Shown: positions 24,240-32,416 of the stretch, one piece after another
Position numbering within the stretch: position 1 is the first letter of the stretch
Layout: every line of letters begins with the position of its first letter
NCBI GenBank assembly: GCA_964478075.1
Contig: CAYZGO010000015.1
Span: 18,240-82,239, forward strand
Reading direction: 5' to 3'
DNA: 64,000 nt
From: DAOUEX01 sp034430235
GTDB lineage: Bacteria; Chloroflexota; Anaerolineae; UBA2200
Position numbers and translations under genes: made by a program
The notes under the pieces: generated by a model
What the model was told of the DNA's origin: nothing
Seen by the model: only the letters and a program-made list of their open reading frames with translations
Database searches by the model: none

Positions 24240-25295
24240 CTAGCTCGTGCCTTTCATCTTGGGATCGAGCGCATCGCGCAGGCCATCCCCCAGAAAGTTG
24301 AAAGCGAACATGGTCAGCGAAAGGGCTATCGCTGGGAACAGCACCATGTGCGGGTATGAACGAATGGCCTGCGCTCCTTCAGAGATCATGGTGCCCCAGC
24401 TCGGGGTTGGAGGGTCCACACCCAAACCGATGAAGCTGAGAAAGACCTCTGTGTTGATGTAACCCGGGATGGCCAGCGTTTGCGCCACGATGCATGGCCC
24501 CATGATGTTAGGCACGATATGGCGGATAATGATGCGCATATCTCCCGCGCCAATCATGTGCGCAGCTTCGACGAATTCCTTCTCCTTCAGGGACAGAATC
24601 TGACCCCGTGTCAGCCGGGCCATACCCATCCAGGCGGTGATGCCAATCCCCATGAAGATAAAGAGCATCCCCCCGCCCCGGAGGCCCAACAACTTGTCCA
24701 CGAAGTCGTTCACCCGGTTGAAGGTGTAGGCCATGGTCCCAGGACTCACGTCAGCAAAGGTGGATTTGAAGAAAGCCATCATGAGGATGATAAGCAGCAT
24801 GGTAGGGAAGGCGTACATGATGTCTACGATGCGCATCATGATGTTGTCTACGCGGCCGCCGTAATAGCCCGAGATGCAGCCATAGACCAGGCCAATAGCG
24901 AGCGCGGTGAAGGCGCCCATAAAACCCACTGGCAGGGACACGCGCGTGCCGTAAATAAGGCGGCTCAAGACGTCTCGCCCCAGGTAGTCCGAACCAAACA
25001 GGAATTTGTCACCCGTCTTGGCATAGGCCTTGATGTTGCCTGGCAATAACCCAATCAGCCAGTTGGGTACAGTGTAGGCCTCGTTCGAGTCGCCCTCTGC
25101 ATAATGGTATGGCGCGACTTGGGGCGCTAGAATGGCTGCCATGACCAACAGCAGCACAAGCGCCCCGCCCAAAAGCGAGGCCCGGTTGCGGATCAGCCGC
25201 CGCCACGCGTCCAGCCAAAGGTTCGCCGGTTTCCCCATACGCTCGCTCAAGCGTAGTGCCGCTTGCTCTCGTGCCGTTAGCTCTTGTGTTGTCAT
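24240..25295 (-). CDS. Peptide ABC transporter permease (OppC/DppC type)
   Basis: 351 residues. A cytoplasmic N-terminus of about 30 residues precedes a first membrane helix (ASLLGGALVLLLVMAAIL). The FGSDYLGRDVLSRLIYGTRVSL motif marks the OppC family, and the EAAHMIGAGDMRIIIRHIVPN loop is the EAA motif that docks on the ATPases. Some six membrane helices are visible. A stretch after the third helix (TFADVSPGTMAYTFNRVNDF) is longer than I expect. It starts nine bases after the oppB-like stop. Confidence 0.93.
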   Translation of the reverse strand: MTTQELTAREQAALRLSERMGKPANLWLDAWRRLIRNRASLLGGALVLLLVMAAILAPQVAPYHYAEGDSNEAYTVPNWLIGLLPGNIKAYAKTGDKFLFGSDYLGRDVLSRLIYGTRVSLPVGFMGAFTALAIGLVYGCISGYYGGRVDNIMMRIVDIMYAFPTMLLIILMMAFFKSTFADVSPGTMAYTFNRVNDFVDKLLGLRGGGMLFIFMGIGITAWMGMARLTRGQILSLKEKEFVEAAHMIGAGDMRIIIRHIVPNIMGPCIVAQTLAIPGYINTEVFLSFIGLGVDPPTPSWGTMISEGAQAIRSYPHMVLFPAIALSLTMFAFNFLGDGLRDALDPKMKGTS

Positions 25296-25304
25296 ACTTT
25301 CTCC

Positions 25305-26231
25305 CTACGTGTATCGGATTCGTGGATCCAGGAATGCGTACGTAATATCGACCATCAGGTTGGAAAGCACCAGGAACAGCGCGTACATGAGAATGGCACC
25401 CATCACCACTGGATAGTCCCGGTTCGTGATGCTGGTGATAAAGTACTTGCCCAGCCCCGGTATGGCAAAGATCTGCTCTACTATAAATGTCCCGGTCACC
25501 AGCGCAGCGAACATCGGTCCCAGTATCGTCGCCACAGGAATGAAAGCGTTCTTCAACGCATGGCGTATCATCACCGTACGCTCGCTCAAGCCCTTTGCGC
25601 GTGCTGTCCGGATATAGTCCTCACGGATCACCTGCAGCATGCTTGCTCGCGTCAGCCGCGCGATGATCGCTGACGATCCCGTGCCCAAGGCAAAGGCTGG
25701 CATGATCATCTTCGCTGGCGTGCCCCAACCGGCCACCGGGAACCAGCCCAGCGTCAAGGCAAAGATGACGATCAACAGTGGGCCCAAGACGATGTTGGGC
25801 ACTGCGATCCCAAAGGTAGCCACGCCCATGCTCAAGTAGTCCCAGAACGTGTTCTGTTTCAGCGCGGCAAGCACACCCAGGGGTACACCAATGCCTATTG
25901 CAATCAGCAGTGCGAGTATGCCTAACTGGGCCGAGACGGGCAGGTGGTCGGCAAAGATGTCGTTCACCCTGCGGCTGCGCGAAGAGTAGATGGGCCCAAA
26001 GTCAAAGCGCGTGACGATGCCCCCGATATAGTCCACGTACTGCTTCCAGACCGGTTGATCCAGTCCGTAGTGCTTGTTCAGGTTGGCGATGATCTCCTTC
26101 GGCAATGGCTTCTCCCTGTCAAACGGTCCACCAGGCACGGCGTGGGCTAGTGCAAAGGTAATCACCGATATGAAGAACAGGACCGGGACCAGCCACAACA
26201 ACCTGCGCACAATATAGCGTAGCATTGTCAC
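25305..26231 (-). CDS. Peptide ABC transporter permease (OppB/DppB type)
   Basis: 308 residues. The N-terminus MTMLRYIVRRLLWLVPVLFF, the periplasmic LNKHYGLDQPVWKQYVDYI motif and the EAA loop DYIRTARAKGLSERTVMIRH identify the OppB family. Six membrane helices are apparent. GGAGGTGACA precedes the ATG. It is the first gene of the oppBC-SBP-DF unit and has its own candidate promoter. Confidence 0.94.
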   Translation of the reverse strand: MTMLRYIVRRLLWLVPVLFFISVITFALAHAVPGGPFDREKPLPKEIIANLNKHYGLDQPVWKQYVDYIGGIVTRFDFGPIYSSRSRRVNDIFADHLPVSAQLGILALLIAIGIGVPLGVLAALKQNTFWDYLSMGVATFGIAVPNIVLGPLLIVIFALTLGWFPVAGWGTPAKMIMPAFALGTGSSAIIARLTRASMLQVIREDYIRTARAKGLSERTVMIRHALKNAFIPVATILGPMFAALVTGTFIVEQIFAIPGLGKYFITSITNRDYPVVMGAILMYALFLVLSNLMVDITYAFLDPRIRYT

Positions 26232-26267
26232 CTCCTACTGGCAAATGTTCGGAGTCTGCATTCACAT

Positions 26268-26296
26268 ATTCTATAGGCAAAACTCTCATACGTCAA
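26268..26296 (-). promoter_or_regulatory. Candidate promoter of the oppBC-SBP-DF operon
   Basis: TTGACG (26291-26296 on the minus strand), a 17-base spacer and TAGAAT (26268-26273), about 35 bases before the start codon of the oppB-like gene. Confidence 0.6.
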
Positions 26297-26390
26297 ATCT
26301 AGCACATTGTTACCTTGATTCCGGCAACCTGTCATTCTGAGCTGCGCCATGGTGCGTTCGCACCGCGCATTGTGAAAGAAACGCTGGTCT

Positions 26391-26528
26391 GTCATTGCGA
26401 GGAGCGCAGCGACGAGGCAATCTCCCTCTCACCAACGGGTGGAGATTGCTTCGCCCCTGCGGGGCTCGCCCTGGGTCTTTCGCCCCTCTGGGGCATGCTA
26501 CGCGAGGCCCAGGGCCAAAGGCAATGAC
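26391..26528. repeat. Dispersed GTCATTGCGAGG-type repeat with inverted ends
   Basis: The block begins GTCATTGCGAGGAGCGCAGC and ends GGCAATGAC. Internally GGCAATCTCC is mirrored by GGAGATTGC. Repeats with this start are, in my recollection, widespread in bacterial genomes as miniature inverted-repeat elements. No transposase is present. Confidence 0.7.
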
Positions 26529-26812
26529 AACGTGGGCGGTTTCTGAGCACCCTCGCTGTCTATCACTTTGCGGTGTGGCCCTGGAGTAGCACGACCACGT
26601 TGCCTATGAGCCCATGGCTCGCCACCATACGTGAGAATGAGGAAGCGATTGTGCGAATGCGCACTGCCGTGGAGTTGAGCGGCACTTGCCCCGCTCCCCT
26701 TCGCTTCGGGATCCACATGGCCACCGAATGGAATTCGCCGGCTGAACCCTTCGGGCTAGAGCCCTCAAGGGCGGAGCCTGAAAAGACCCCTCAGGGTCTT
26801 GGTCTAGCGCCT

Positions 26813-26902
26813 GCCTGCACCTGTGCCTGCCCTGTCTCACCTTTGTCTTTACGCCAAAGGCGTAAACGGGGACGACAGGACTGAGGCGCCACAGGTGCAG
26901 GC
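26813..26902. repeat. Nested inverted repeats
   Basis: A 13-bp perfect inverted repeat (GCCTGCACCTGTG at 26813-26825 with its complement at 26890-26902) encloses a second hairpin TTTACGCC-aaa-GGCGTAAA (26848-26866). A third hairpin AAGACCC/GGGTCTT lies just upstream at 26783-26800. Confidence 0.7.
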
Positions 26903-27054
26903 ACAGGTGAGGGCGCTTCCCAACTTCAGCCAGGGATTTCAATCCTTGGCTCACTGAGGTGCCGCTCACTCTGTTGGGAGACTGCTAAACCACCCCTTCC
27001 ACTCTGCGGTCTTGCCCCGTGTCTAACGGAACTGACAGGCGGCTAGACATCACA

Positions 27055-27092
27055 TAAGAGAAGCCACGTAGCCCACGAGGAGCTACGTGGCT
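27055..27092 (-). terminator. Hairpin terminator of the solute-binding protein gene
   Basis: A perfect 11-bp stem (AGCCACGTAGC at 27062-27072 with 27082-27092), a 9-base loop, and TCTCTTAT downstream on the minus strand. It separates the solute-binding gene from the oppB operon. Confidence 0.65.
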
Positions 27093-27113
27093 CTTCAACT
27101 CGTTGGCACTACT

Positions 27114-28763
27114 CTACTGAGCGTGGATCTTCCACTTCTCAATATGTTGGCCGCCAACGAGCTGGTCGGTGCGCTCCAGGTACGGCTTGTCGCACCTTAC
27201 GCTGGTGTAGTAGTAGATGGGGATGATCACCGCTTCATCCGCGCACAGGATCTTCTCAGCCTTGAAGTACAGCTCCCTGCGCTTCTCTGGATCGCTTTCC
27301 AGGGCCGCCTGGTCGCACAGGCTGGAGAACTCGTCCGCACCAGGGCCAGACCATTTGGGCTCGTTTAGGCTCTTCGTCAGGTGGAAGTTCTCCGTCACCC
27401 AGTTGTTCTGATCCGGGTAATCTGCGCACCAGCCCAGACGATAGACCTGCGGGGAGTCTTCAGCGAGTGTCTTGAGGTAGACCCCCCATTCCTGGTTGGC
27501 CAGCTTGGCCTCAATACCGAGGTTCTCCTTCCAGGACATCTGGATGAACTGCGCGATCTTGGCGTGCCCTTCGCTGGTGTTGTACATCAAGGTGATCTCC
27601 GGTAGGCCTGCGCCACCCGGATACCCGGCCTCGGCCAGTAACTCCTTTCCCTTGTCTGGATTGAACACGATGCCCGGGAAGTCGGGATTATCAGCCACCT
27701 GGCCGAAGATGCCCTTGCAGGCAAAGCTCCAGGCCGGCAGTTGGCCACCCTTCAGCACGGTGTCAATCAGCTGCTGGCGGTCAACGCCATAGGAAAGCGC
27801 CTTGCGCACCAAGACGTTGTCAGTCCCGGGCTTGGTGGTGTTGAAGCCGTAGTAGTAGGTGCACAGTGCGGGCGCGATGGTCAGCTCCTTGCTCAACACC
27901 GGGTCCGCCTTGACGCGGTCCATGTCGTCCAGTGGCACGGCGGCTACGTCAAGCTCGCCGTTCTCATACATGGCGAACGCCGTTGAGGTTTCTACAACCA
28001 TGACGCAGTCGATCGTCTCAATGGTGACGGACTTGGCATCCCACCAGTGGGGGTTCTTGACCATGACCATCCTGCTTTCGTGCTCCCACGTGTCCAGGCA
28101 GTAAGGGCCATTGGTCCAGATATTCCCAGGCTCGGTCCACTTGTCACCGAACTGCTCGATGGGTTCTCTGGGCTGCGGGCGGTTGACCCACATGCTGGCG
28201 ATGGCCGGGAAGTAGCCGGCGGGCGACTCCAGCGTGAACTCGACTGTGTAGTCATCTACCGCCTTCACGCCAATGGAATCTATGTCCGTGCTCTCACCGG
28301 TATTGACCGCCATCGCGTTCTTGATGCCGTAGCAAACGTAGGCATAGTCTGAGGCCGTCTCAGGGTTGAGGGTGCGCTTGACACCGTACTCGATGTCGTG
28401 CGCGGTCACGGGACGCTTCTTCTCGGCCTCGCCCGTCGCCGGGTCGTAGTGCACCCAGTAGCCGTCCTCGCGCATCTTGAACGTCCATGTCAGGCCGTCA
28501 GCAGATACGCTCCACTTCGTGGCCAGCTCTGGAATGACTGCTGCCTCTGTGGTATCCTCAAAGTCCGTCAACCCCAGGAACAACTGCTCATCACAGAACA
28601 CCGAGGTGGTGTCCGTGGCCAGCGCTGGGTCCAACGTCGGTGGCTCAGTACCCAGGTTCCAGTGGAGCGTCGTCTCCAGCTTCTCAGCCGGCTTGCAGGA
28701 GGTGACAATCATGGCCAAAGCCAGGAGCAGTGTCACCGCCACAGCGAATCTTTTACCAAACAT
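27114..28763 (-). CDS. Family 5 peptide-binding lipoprotein
   Basis: 549 residues with a lipoprotein signal peptide and lipobox IVTSC (Cys23). The binding domain starts TTLHWNLGTEPPTLDPALAT and contains ATKWSVSADGLTWTFKMRED and RPVTAHDIEYGVKRTLNPET. The C-terminus carries RRELYFKAEKIL as in OppA and DppA. It should deliver peptides to the permease encoded downstream, although a terminator and a separate promoter suggest it is expressed separately, and probably at a higher level, as is usual for binding proteins. GAGGAGGAG precedes the ATG. Confidence 0.92.
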   Translation of the reverse strand: MFGKRFAVAVTLLLALAMIVTSCKPAEKLETTLHWNLGTEPPTLDPALATDTTSVFCDEQLFLGLTDFEDTTEAAVIPELATKWSVSADGLTWTFKMREDGYWVHYDPATGEAEKKRPVTAHDIEYGVKRTLNPETASDYAYVCYGIKNAMAVNTGESTDIDSIGVKAVDDYTVEFTLESPAGYFPAIASMWVNRPQPREPIEQFGDKWTEPGNIWTNGPYCLDTWEHESRMVMVKNPHWWDAKSVTIETIDCVMVVETSTAFAMYENGELDVAAVPLDDMDRVKADPVLSKELTIAPALCTYYYGFNTTKPGTDNVLVRKALSYGVDRQQLIDTVLKGGQLPAWSFACKGIFGQVADNPDFPGIVFNPDKGKELLAEAGYPGGAGLPEITLMYNTSEGHAKIAQFIQMSWKENLGIEAKLANQEWGVYLKTLAEDSPQVYRLGWCADYPDQNNWVTENFHLTKSLNEPKWSGPGADEFSSLCDQAALESDPEKRRELYFKAEKILCADEAVIIPIYYYTSVRCDKPYLERTDQLVGGQHIEKWKIHAQ

Positions 28764-28911
28764 CTCTTAGTCTCCTCCTCATAATATGCTGGTCCGTAAA
28801 CCGCTAACAGATACTGCGCAGTTGCTCTATCCGATATGCCTCACCTCCCTTCAATCCAGGTCTTGATCAAGCGCTGCGTAATAGTCTCCGCAAGACGAGA
28901 ACAGCTCTCGT

Positions 28912-29355
28912 CTATTCGACAGTCTCTAGTTCAGGAATGAAACCCCTCCTGCGGAGAGAAGGCTCTCTTCCCATCCGAAAAAGGATGTACCCTCGCAAAA
29001 CATCTTGCGGCTGTTCCTCACGAGTAGGTATGCGTCGAACTGCGGGCGTGGAATGCGTCGGCCTGTGTGATACAGTTACACCACGATTCACCTCAAGGCC
29101 AAAAGCCAAGAGCAGAACACTGATCACCACGGCTTGCACAAGAGGAGCCAGAGGACGCAAAGAACGCCTTGCCCAACGCCGCAAATTCGTTGGCGCGTTC
29201 ATCTCGCGCACACGAGATAGAATCCTGGGCCATACATCTGCCGGAGGCTCTGCCGCCGAGACAGAATCCTCCAGGCTCCAACGTATCAGTCGGCCCAGGT
29301 CGTTCTCCGAAGAGAGGCCATTTATCTTATCCAGTGCATCCTTAGAACGTGCCAT
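28912..29355 (-). CDS. Putative membrane anti-sigma factor
   Basis: 147 residues. A soluble N-terminal half (about 1-70, rich in charged residues, with PADVWPRILSRVREM) is followed by one membrane helix (LVQAVVISVLLLAFGLEV) and a short extracytoplasmic tail. No zinc-binding HxxxCxxC motif is seen, so it is not a classical ZAS protein. The call rests on position: it overlaps the 3' end of the ECF sigma gene, and this size and topology are usual for anti-sigma factors. The start is MARSKDAL at 29355, with an ATG two codons upstream as alternative. Confidence 0.6.
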   Translation of the reverse strand: MARSKDALDKINGLSSENDLGRLIRWSLEDSVSAAEPPADVWPRILSRVREMNAPTNLRRWARRSLRPLAPLVQAVVISVLLLAFGLEVNRGVTVSHRPTHSTPAVRRIPTREEQPQDVLRGYILFRMGREPSLRRRGFIPELETVE

Positions 29356-29917
29356 AGACAACTTGGCCTGACAATCTCTTGTCTTCGCTCAGGCTCTTGT
29401 GCAGAGCCTTACACGCATAGTGCAGCCGCGACTTGACAGTGCCAACTGGACAATCGAGAATGTACGCAATCTCTGACAGGCTAAACCCCTGCAAATAGAA
29501 AAGCACAATCACAACCCGCTGCTTGAAACTGAGCGAGGCCACTGCTTCCCGAACAACCTGGCCAAGCTCGTTCCCCTCAGCCGTGCGTTCAGGACAAGCA
29601 GCGGGCCCAGCAATCAGACGGTCAATCAGCGTTTCGAGAGCCAGCGGCCACTGCCGGTTACGGTTCGCCCAATTATAACTCAGGTTGACAACGATACGAT
29701 ACAGCCAGGGAGAGAGGGAAGCTGAGGCGTCTACCTTTCCCACAACAGCGTATGCCCGCACAAAGCAATCTTGCAGGATCTCGTCAGCCGCACCACGATC
29801 GCCTGTGATAGCTAGAGCGGCCTGGTAAAGCTGACGTTTGTATTTGTGATACAGAGCCTCAAACGCGTCAAGGTCGCCGCAGCGGATGCGCGAGATGAGT
29901 TCCGCGTCCTCGCTCAT
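29342..29917 (-). CDS. ECF-type RNA polymerase sigma factor (SigE/RpoE-like)
   Basis: 191 residues. Region 2 reads LDAFEALYHKYKRQLYQAAL and then GAADEILQDCFVRAY, the core-binding and -10-binding helix. Region 4 reads LSFKQRVVIVLFYLQGFSLS and then EIAYILDCPVGTVKSRLHYA, a helix-turn-helix for the -35 element. Regions 1 and 3 are absent, as expected in group IV sigma factors. The downstream overlapping gene encodes a membrane protein likely to hold it inactive. A GAACCT element upstream suggests that it regulates itself. Confidence 0.93.
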   Translation of the reverse strand: MSEDAELISRIRCGDLDAFEALYHKYKRQLYQAALAITGDRGAADEILQDCFVRAYAVVGKVDASASLSPWLYRIVVNLSYNWANRNRQWPLALETLIDRLIAGPAACPERTAEGNELGQVVREAVASLSFKQRVVIVLFYLQGFSLSEIAYILDCPVGTVKSRLHYACKALHKSLSEDKRLSGQVVYGTF

Positions 29918-29952
29918 AGGCCCCTGCCCTCAGCTTGAGCGCCCTCACCAAC

Positions 29953-29982
29953 TTATACACAAGGAAAGCGCCCAAAAGGTTC
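29953..29982 (-). promoter_or_regulatory. Candidate autoregulatory ECF promoter
   Basis: On the minus strand GAACCT (29977-29982, followed by TTT), 18 bases, then GTATAA (29953-29958), about 35 bases before the sigma gene. GAAC-type -35 elements are typical of ECF promoters; the spacer is slightly long. Confidence 0.4.
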
Positions 29983-30017
29983 AATTCGTAGGCGGGATTG
30001 GCTCCCGATTCGATCGA

Positions 30018-30785
30018 CTAGGATGGTATAATCAGCACCTGGCCAACAGAAATCCAATGAGGATCCGACAAGTTGTTGGCCACGATAATGTCCCAGACAC
30101 TCTTGCCAAAACGTGCCGCAATGCTGTACAGAGTGTCTCCAGGCTGCACCACGTAAGAATCCCCACCAGGCAAGGACGAACTGCTGCCTTGGGGGATAAC
30201 CAGCCTCTGTCCGACGTGAATGTACCATGGATTGACAATGCCGTTGGCTTGACTGATAGCATCAACGGTCGTGTTGTATTTCCTGGCAATGGAGTAAAGG
30301 GTATCCCCGGGCTGAACAATGTACTCGCGCGATGGAGCAAGAGTCGGGGGGGACGTACCGGGTACTTTGAGCACCTGCCCTACGTTGATGTCGTTGGCAT
30401 CAGGCAAGCCATTGAGGGCCACGAGAGCTTCGACTGTGGTGTTGAAACGCCGGGCAATGGAATACAACGTATCATGCCACTGCACAGTGTACTCGAATTG
30501 GCCGGGTATGGGCGTCAACGTGGGGGCAGGAGCGGTCGGCGTCCCTGCAATCCCGGTCGGAGAAGCTTGGGCCACACTGATAATGGTCGGGCCGGCGGTC
30601 AATGGAAGCGCCGTGGGAGGGGCCTGAACGGTCAATACCTGCGTGGGAGTAATGGTGCGCGTAGAAGTCACAGCAACAGTCGGTGTGACGGCTTCTGGTT
30701 TGGCGCGTGTGCAGCCAGCTAGTCCCACGCTCACCAAGCTAACGAGCAGGACACTCGCGCAACAAGTTAGCACTATCTTCCTCAT
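30018..30785 (-). CDS. Lipoprotein with three LysM domains
   Basis: 255 residues. A lipoprotein signal with lipobox GLAGC and a long Thr/Pro linker precede three LysM repeats. Each repeat has a core such as YVVQPGDTLYSIA and an end such as WISVGQVLIIPS (about residues 108-155, 160-205 and 210-255). LysM binds N-acetylglucosamine polymers, mainly peptidoglycan. No hydrolase domain is attached, so it may tether or sense the wall. The ATG at 30785 follows a GGAGG ribosome binding site. A strong promoter lies about 115 bases upstream. Confidence 0.9.
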   Translation of the reverse strand: MRKIVLTCCASVLLVSLVSVGLAGCTRAKPEAVTPTVAVTSTRTITPTQVLTVQAPPTALPLTAGPTIISVAQASPTGIAGTPTAPAPTLTPIPGQFEYTVQWHDTLYSIARRFNTTVEALVALNGLPDANDINVGQVLKVPGTSPPTLAPSREYIVQPGDTLYSIARKYNTTVDAISQANGIVNPWYIHVGQRLVIPQGSSSSLPGGDSYVVQPGDTLYSIAARFGKSVWDIIVANNLSDPHWISVGQVLIIPS

Positions 30786-30898
30786 CGTGCGCGCTCTCCT
30801 CCTTCCTTCAGGAACGCTCAGACAGCGAACTCCCAATCAGTTGCCTGAGGGGGCGCTGACGTGAACGAGAGACTGACCGTAGCAAAACATGCACAAAT

Positions 30899-30927
30899 AT
30901 CATACCATAACACTGTGGGGTTGTCAA
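30899..30927 (-). promoter_or_regulatory. Sigma70-type promoter of the LysM lipoprotein gene
   Basis: Consensus TTGACA (30922-30927 on the minus strand), a 17-base spacer and TATGAT (30899-30904). Confidence 0.75.
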
Positions 30928-30968
30928 ATGTATTTCAACTGGCCGTCGTATACGAAAACTGCGACAAC

Positions 30969-30998
30969 TGTAGAGACGTAGCATGCTACGTCTTTGCC
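30969..30998. repeat. Modular palindrome family 1, minimal copy with a degenerate right arm
   Basis: The left half TGTAGAGACGTAGCA (30969-30983) is intact. The right half reads TGCTACGTCTTTGCC, with the outer bases changed. Confidence 0.85.
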
Positions 30999-31034
30999 AC
31001 TGCTGCACGAACGCCTGGAAACTGGGATGCACCC

Positions 31035-31550
31035 TCAACTGGCAAGCAACTGTACAACCTGATCCAAGAGACGCTCTCTATTGGCAAAGGTGACCGACAC
31101 GACGACCACTCCAGCCATGCTCTTTAGAGCGTCAGCCCAGGGATGCGCCCGCCACATTACCGTGCCCAGCACGGCCTTGGGGCTTTGCACAGCGTGCAGC
31201 ACCGCTGCGCGAAACGCAGCAGACAACAGTTCCATCTTACCTATCTCATCAATGACCACGTAATCTGCCTCTGCCACAGCCTGGTAGAGCGCAGATACAG
31301 CTACTATATCCACGTTTTCCACGTATACACTGTATTTGCCCACGCGCGGAAGACCGGGCACACTCACGTACGCCAGAGTGGCCCGCTGTCCATCCAAGGT
31401 CACAATCTCAAAGCCAAGCCGACGCTTTCCCTCTCGAATCTCTTGCGTGTAAAAGCCCCCACAGCGTCCGGGCAGTGCAGCAACCAACTTTTTGATCAGA
31501 GTGGTCTTGCCTACGCCCGGCCGCCCGCTCAGCAGGACAGTGCGGCCCAT
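31035..31550 (-). CDS. THEP1-family nucleoside-triphosphatase
   Basis: 171 residues, the typical length. Walker A GRPGVGKTTL (about 9-18) and Walker B VVIDEIGKMEL are present, with GGFYTQEIREGKRRLGF between them, the THEP1 signature. Family members hydrolyse ATP, GTP and other NTPs; the cellular role is not settled. The start at 31550 has AGGAGG eight bases upstream; the open frame extends 53 codons further but that part does not resemble the family. Confidence 0.92.
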   Translation of the reverse strand: MGRTVLLSGRPGVGKTTLIKKLVAALPGRCGGFYTQEIREGKRRLGFEIVTLDGQRATLAYVSVPGLPRVGKYSVYVENVDIVAVSALYQAVAEADYVVIDEIGKMELLSAAFRAAVLHAVQSPKAVLGTVMWRAHPWADALKSMAGVVVVSVTFANRERLLDQVVQLLAS

Positions 31551-31713
31551 GGGAATCCTCCTATGTGCGGCATAGTATAGCTGTAACCTTGGATTGGCAC
31601 AACTCGCTGTGAGGCCACAAGAGCGCAAGCTTGACAGTGCTTCGGATGCCGAGGAGGAACGGGCATTCGAGATGCTGGCTACGTGGTTGGCCGCTGACCT
31701 GGGGATCACAGCA

Positions 31714-31753
31714 TAAAGAGGCCAGGATTGCCTCAGTAGCCATCCTGGCCTCT
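31714..31753 (-). terminator. Terminator downstream of lepB
   Basis: A perfect 12-bp stem (AGAGGCCAGGAT at 31717-31728 with 31742-31753) around a 13-base loop, followed by TTTATG on the minus strand. The plus-strand side has only CTTACTGC. Confidence 0.7.
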
Positions 31754-31811
31754 CTTACTGCTTTGCGCACAAACTGCGAACTCTCTGAGCAATACCCTGT
31801 GAATCCCGTCG

Positions 31812-32390
31812 TCAGTGTACCAGACCTGCCTCACCAGGCGGCCAATAGCGAACCCAGGCGTGCCCGATAATGTCGGACAAAGCCACCTCACCAAAGCTGC
31901 GTGAATCGTTGCTGGAGCCGCGATTGTCACCAAGGACGAACACATAGTCTGGCGATACCACGCGAGGCGGCATATTGCCGGATGTTAGTTGCTCTAGATA
32001 GGATTCCTCCAGAGCCTGGCCATTGATGTAGACGCGGCCATCTCTGATTTCAATGGTCTCGCCTGGCAGGGCAACAACGCGCTTGATGAGCGGCGGGTCT
32101 GACTGCCGTCGGTTCGGCAGTTTGAGCACCACGATGTCCCCCCGCCGCGGTAGATGGAAGCGATACGAAACCTTTTCAATAATGAGCCGCTGGTCGTCAT
32201 ACAGGTTAGGCTGCATACTCTGGCCTTCCACCCGAGTGGCCTGCGCCAGGAATGCATTGACAACCAGCACAATGAGTAAGGCAGGCAGGATAGTCTCCAA
32301 GACATCCCGTATCCAGCCTGTGATCCTGCGCCATATCGAAACAGAAGGTGCTATCTGCGGTGTTGGCTCAATAGGAAGCTTTTCAGTCAT
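31812..32390 (-). CDS. lepB: Signal peptidase I
   Basis: 192 residues. One membrane helix (about 31-52) precedes the catalytic serine in GQSMQP (Ser58). The general-base lysine is in IKRVVALPGE (Lys103), and box E reads GDNRGSSNDSRSFG. It removes signal peptides from exported proteins at the outer face of the membrane. It follows pnp by 26 bases on the same strand, so they are probably one operon. This is a compact, single-spanning Gram-positive-type enzyme. Confidence 0.95.
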   Translation of the reverse strand: MTEKLPIEPTPQIAPSVSIWRRITGWIRDVLETILPALLIVLVVNAFLAQATRVEGQSMQPNLYDDQRLIIEKVSYRFHLPRRGDIVVLKLPNRRQSDPPLIKRVVALPGETIEIRDGRVYINGQALEESYLEQLTSGNMPPRVVSPDYVFVLGDNRGSSNDSRSFGEVALSDIIGHAWVRYWPPGEAGLVH

Positions 32391-32416
32391 CTGCCTGGTA
32401 TCCTCTAGAGCTATCG

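Larger units (their letters stand above)
26232..27113. other. Repeat-rich intergenic region between two transporter units
   Basis: 882 bases without a convincing gene. It contains the oppB promoter, a GTCATTCTGAGC-type fragment (26331-26342), a larger GTCATTGCGAGG repeat (26391-26528), a cluster of hairpins (26783-26902) and a hairpin terminator (27062-27092). Short ORFs here translate repeats and have no ribosome binding sites. Confidence 0.7.
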
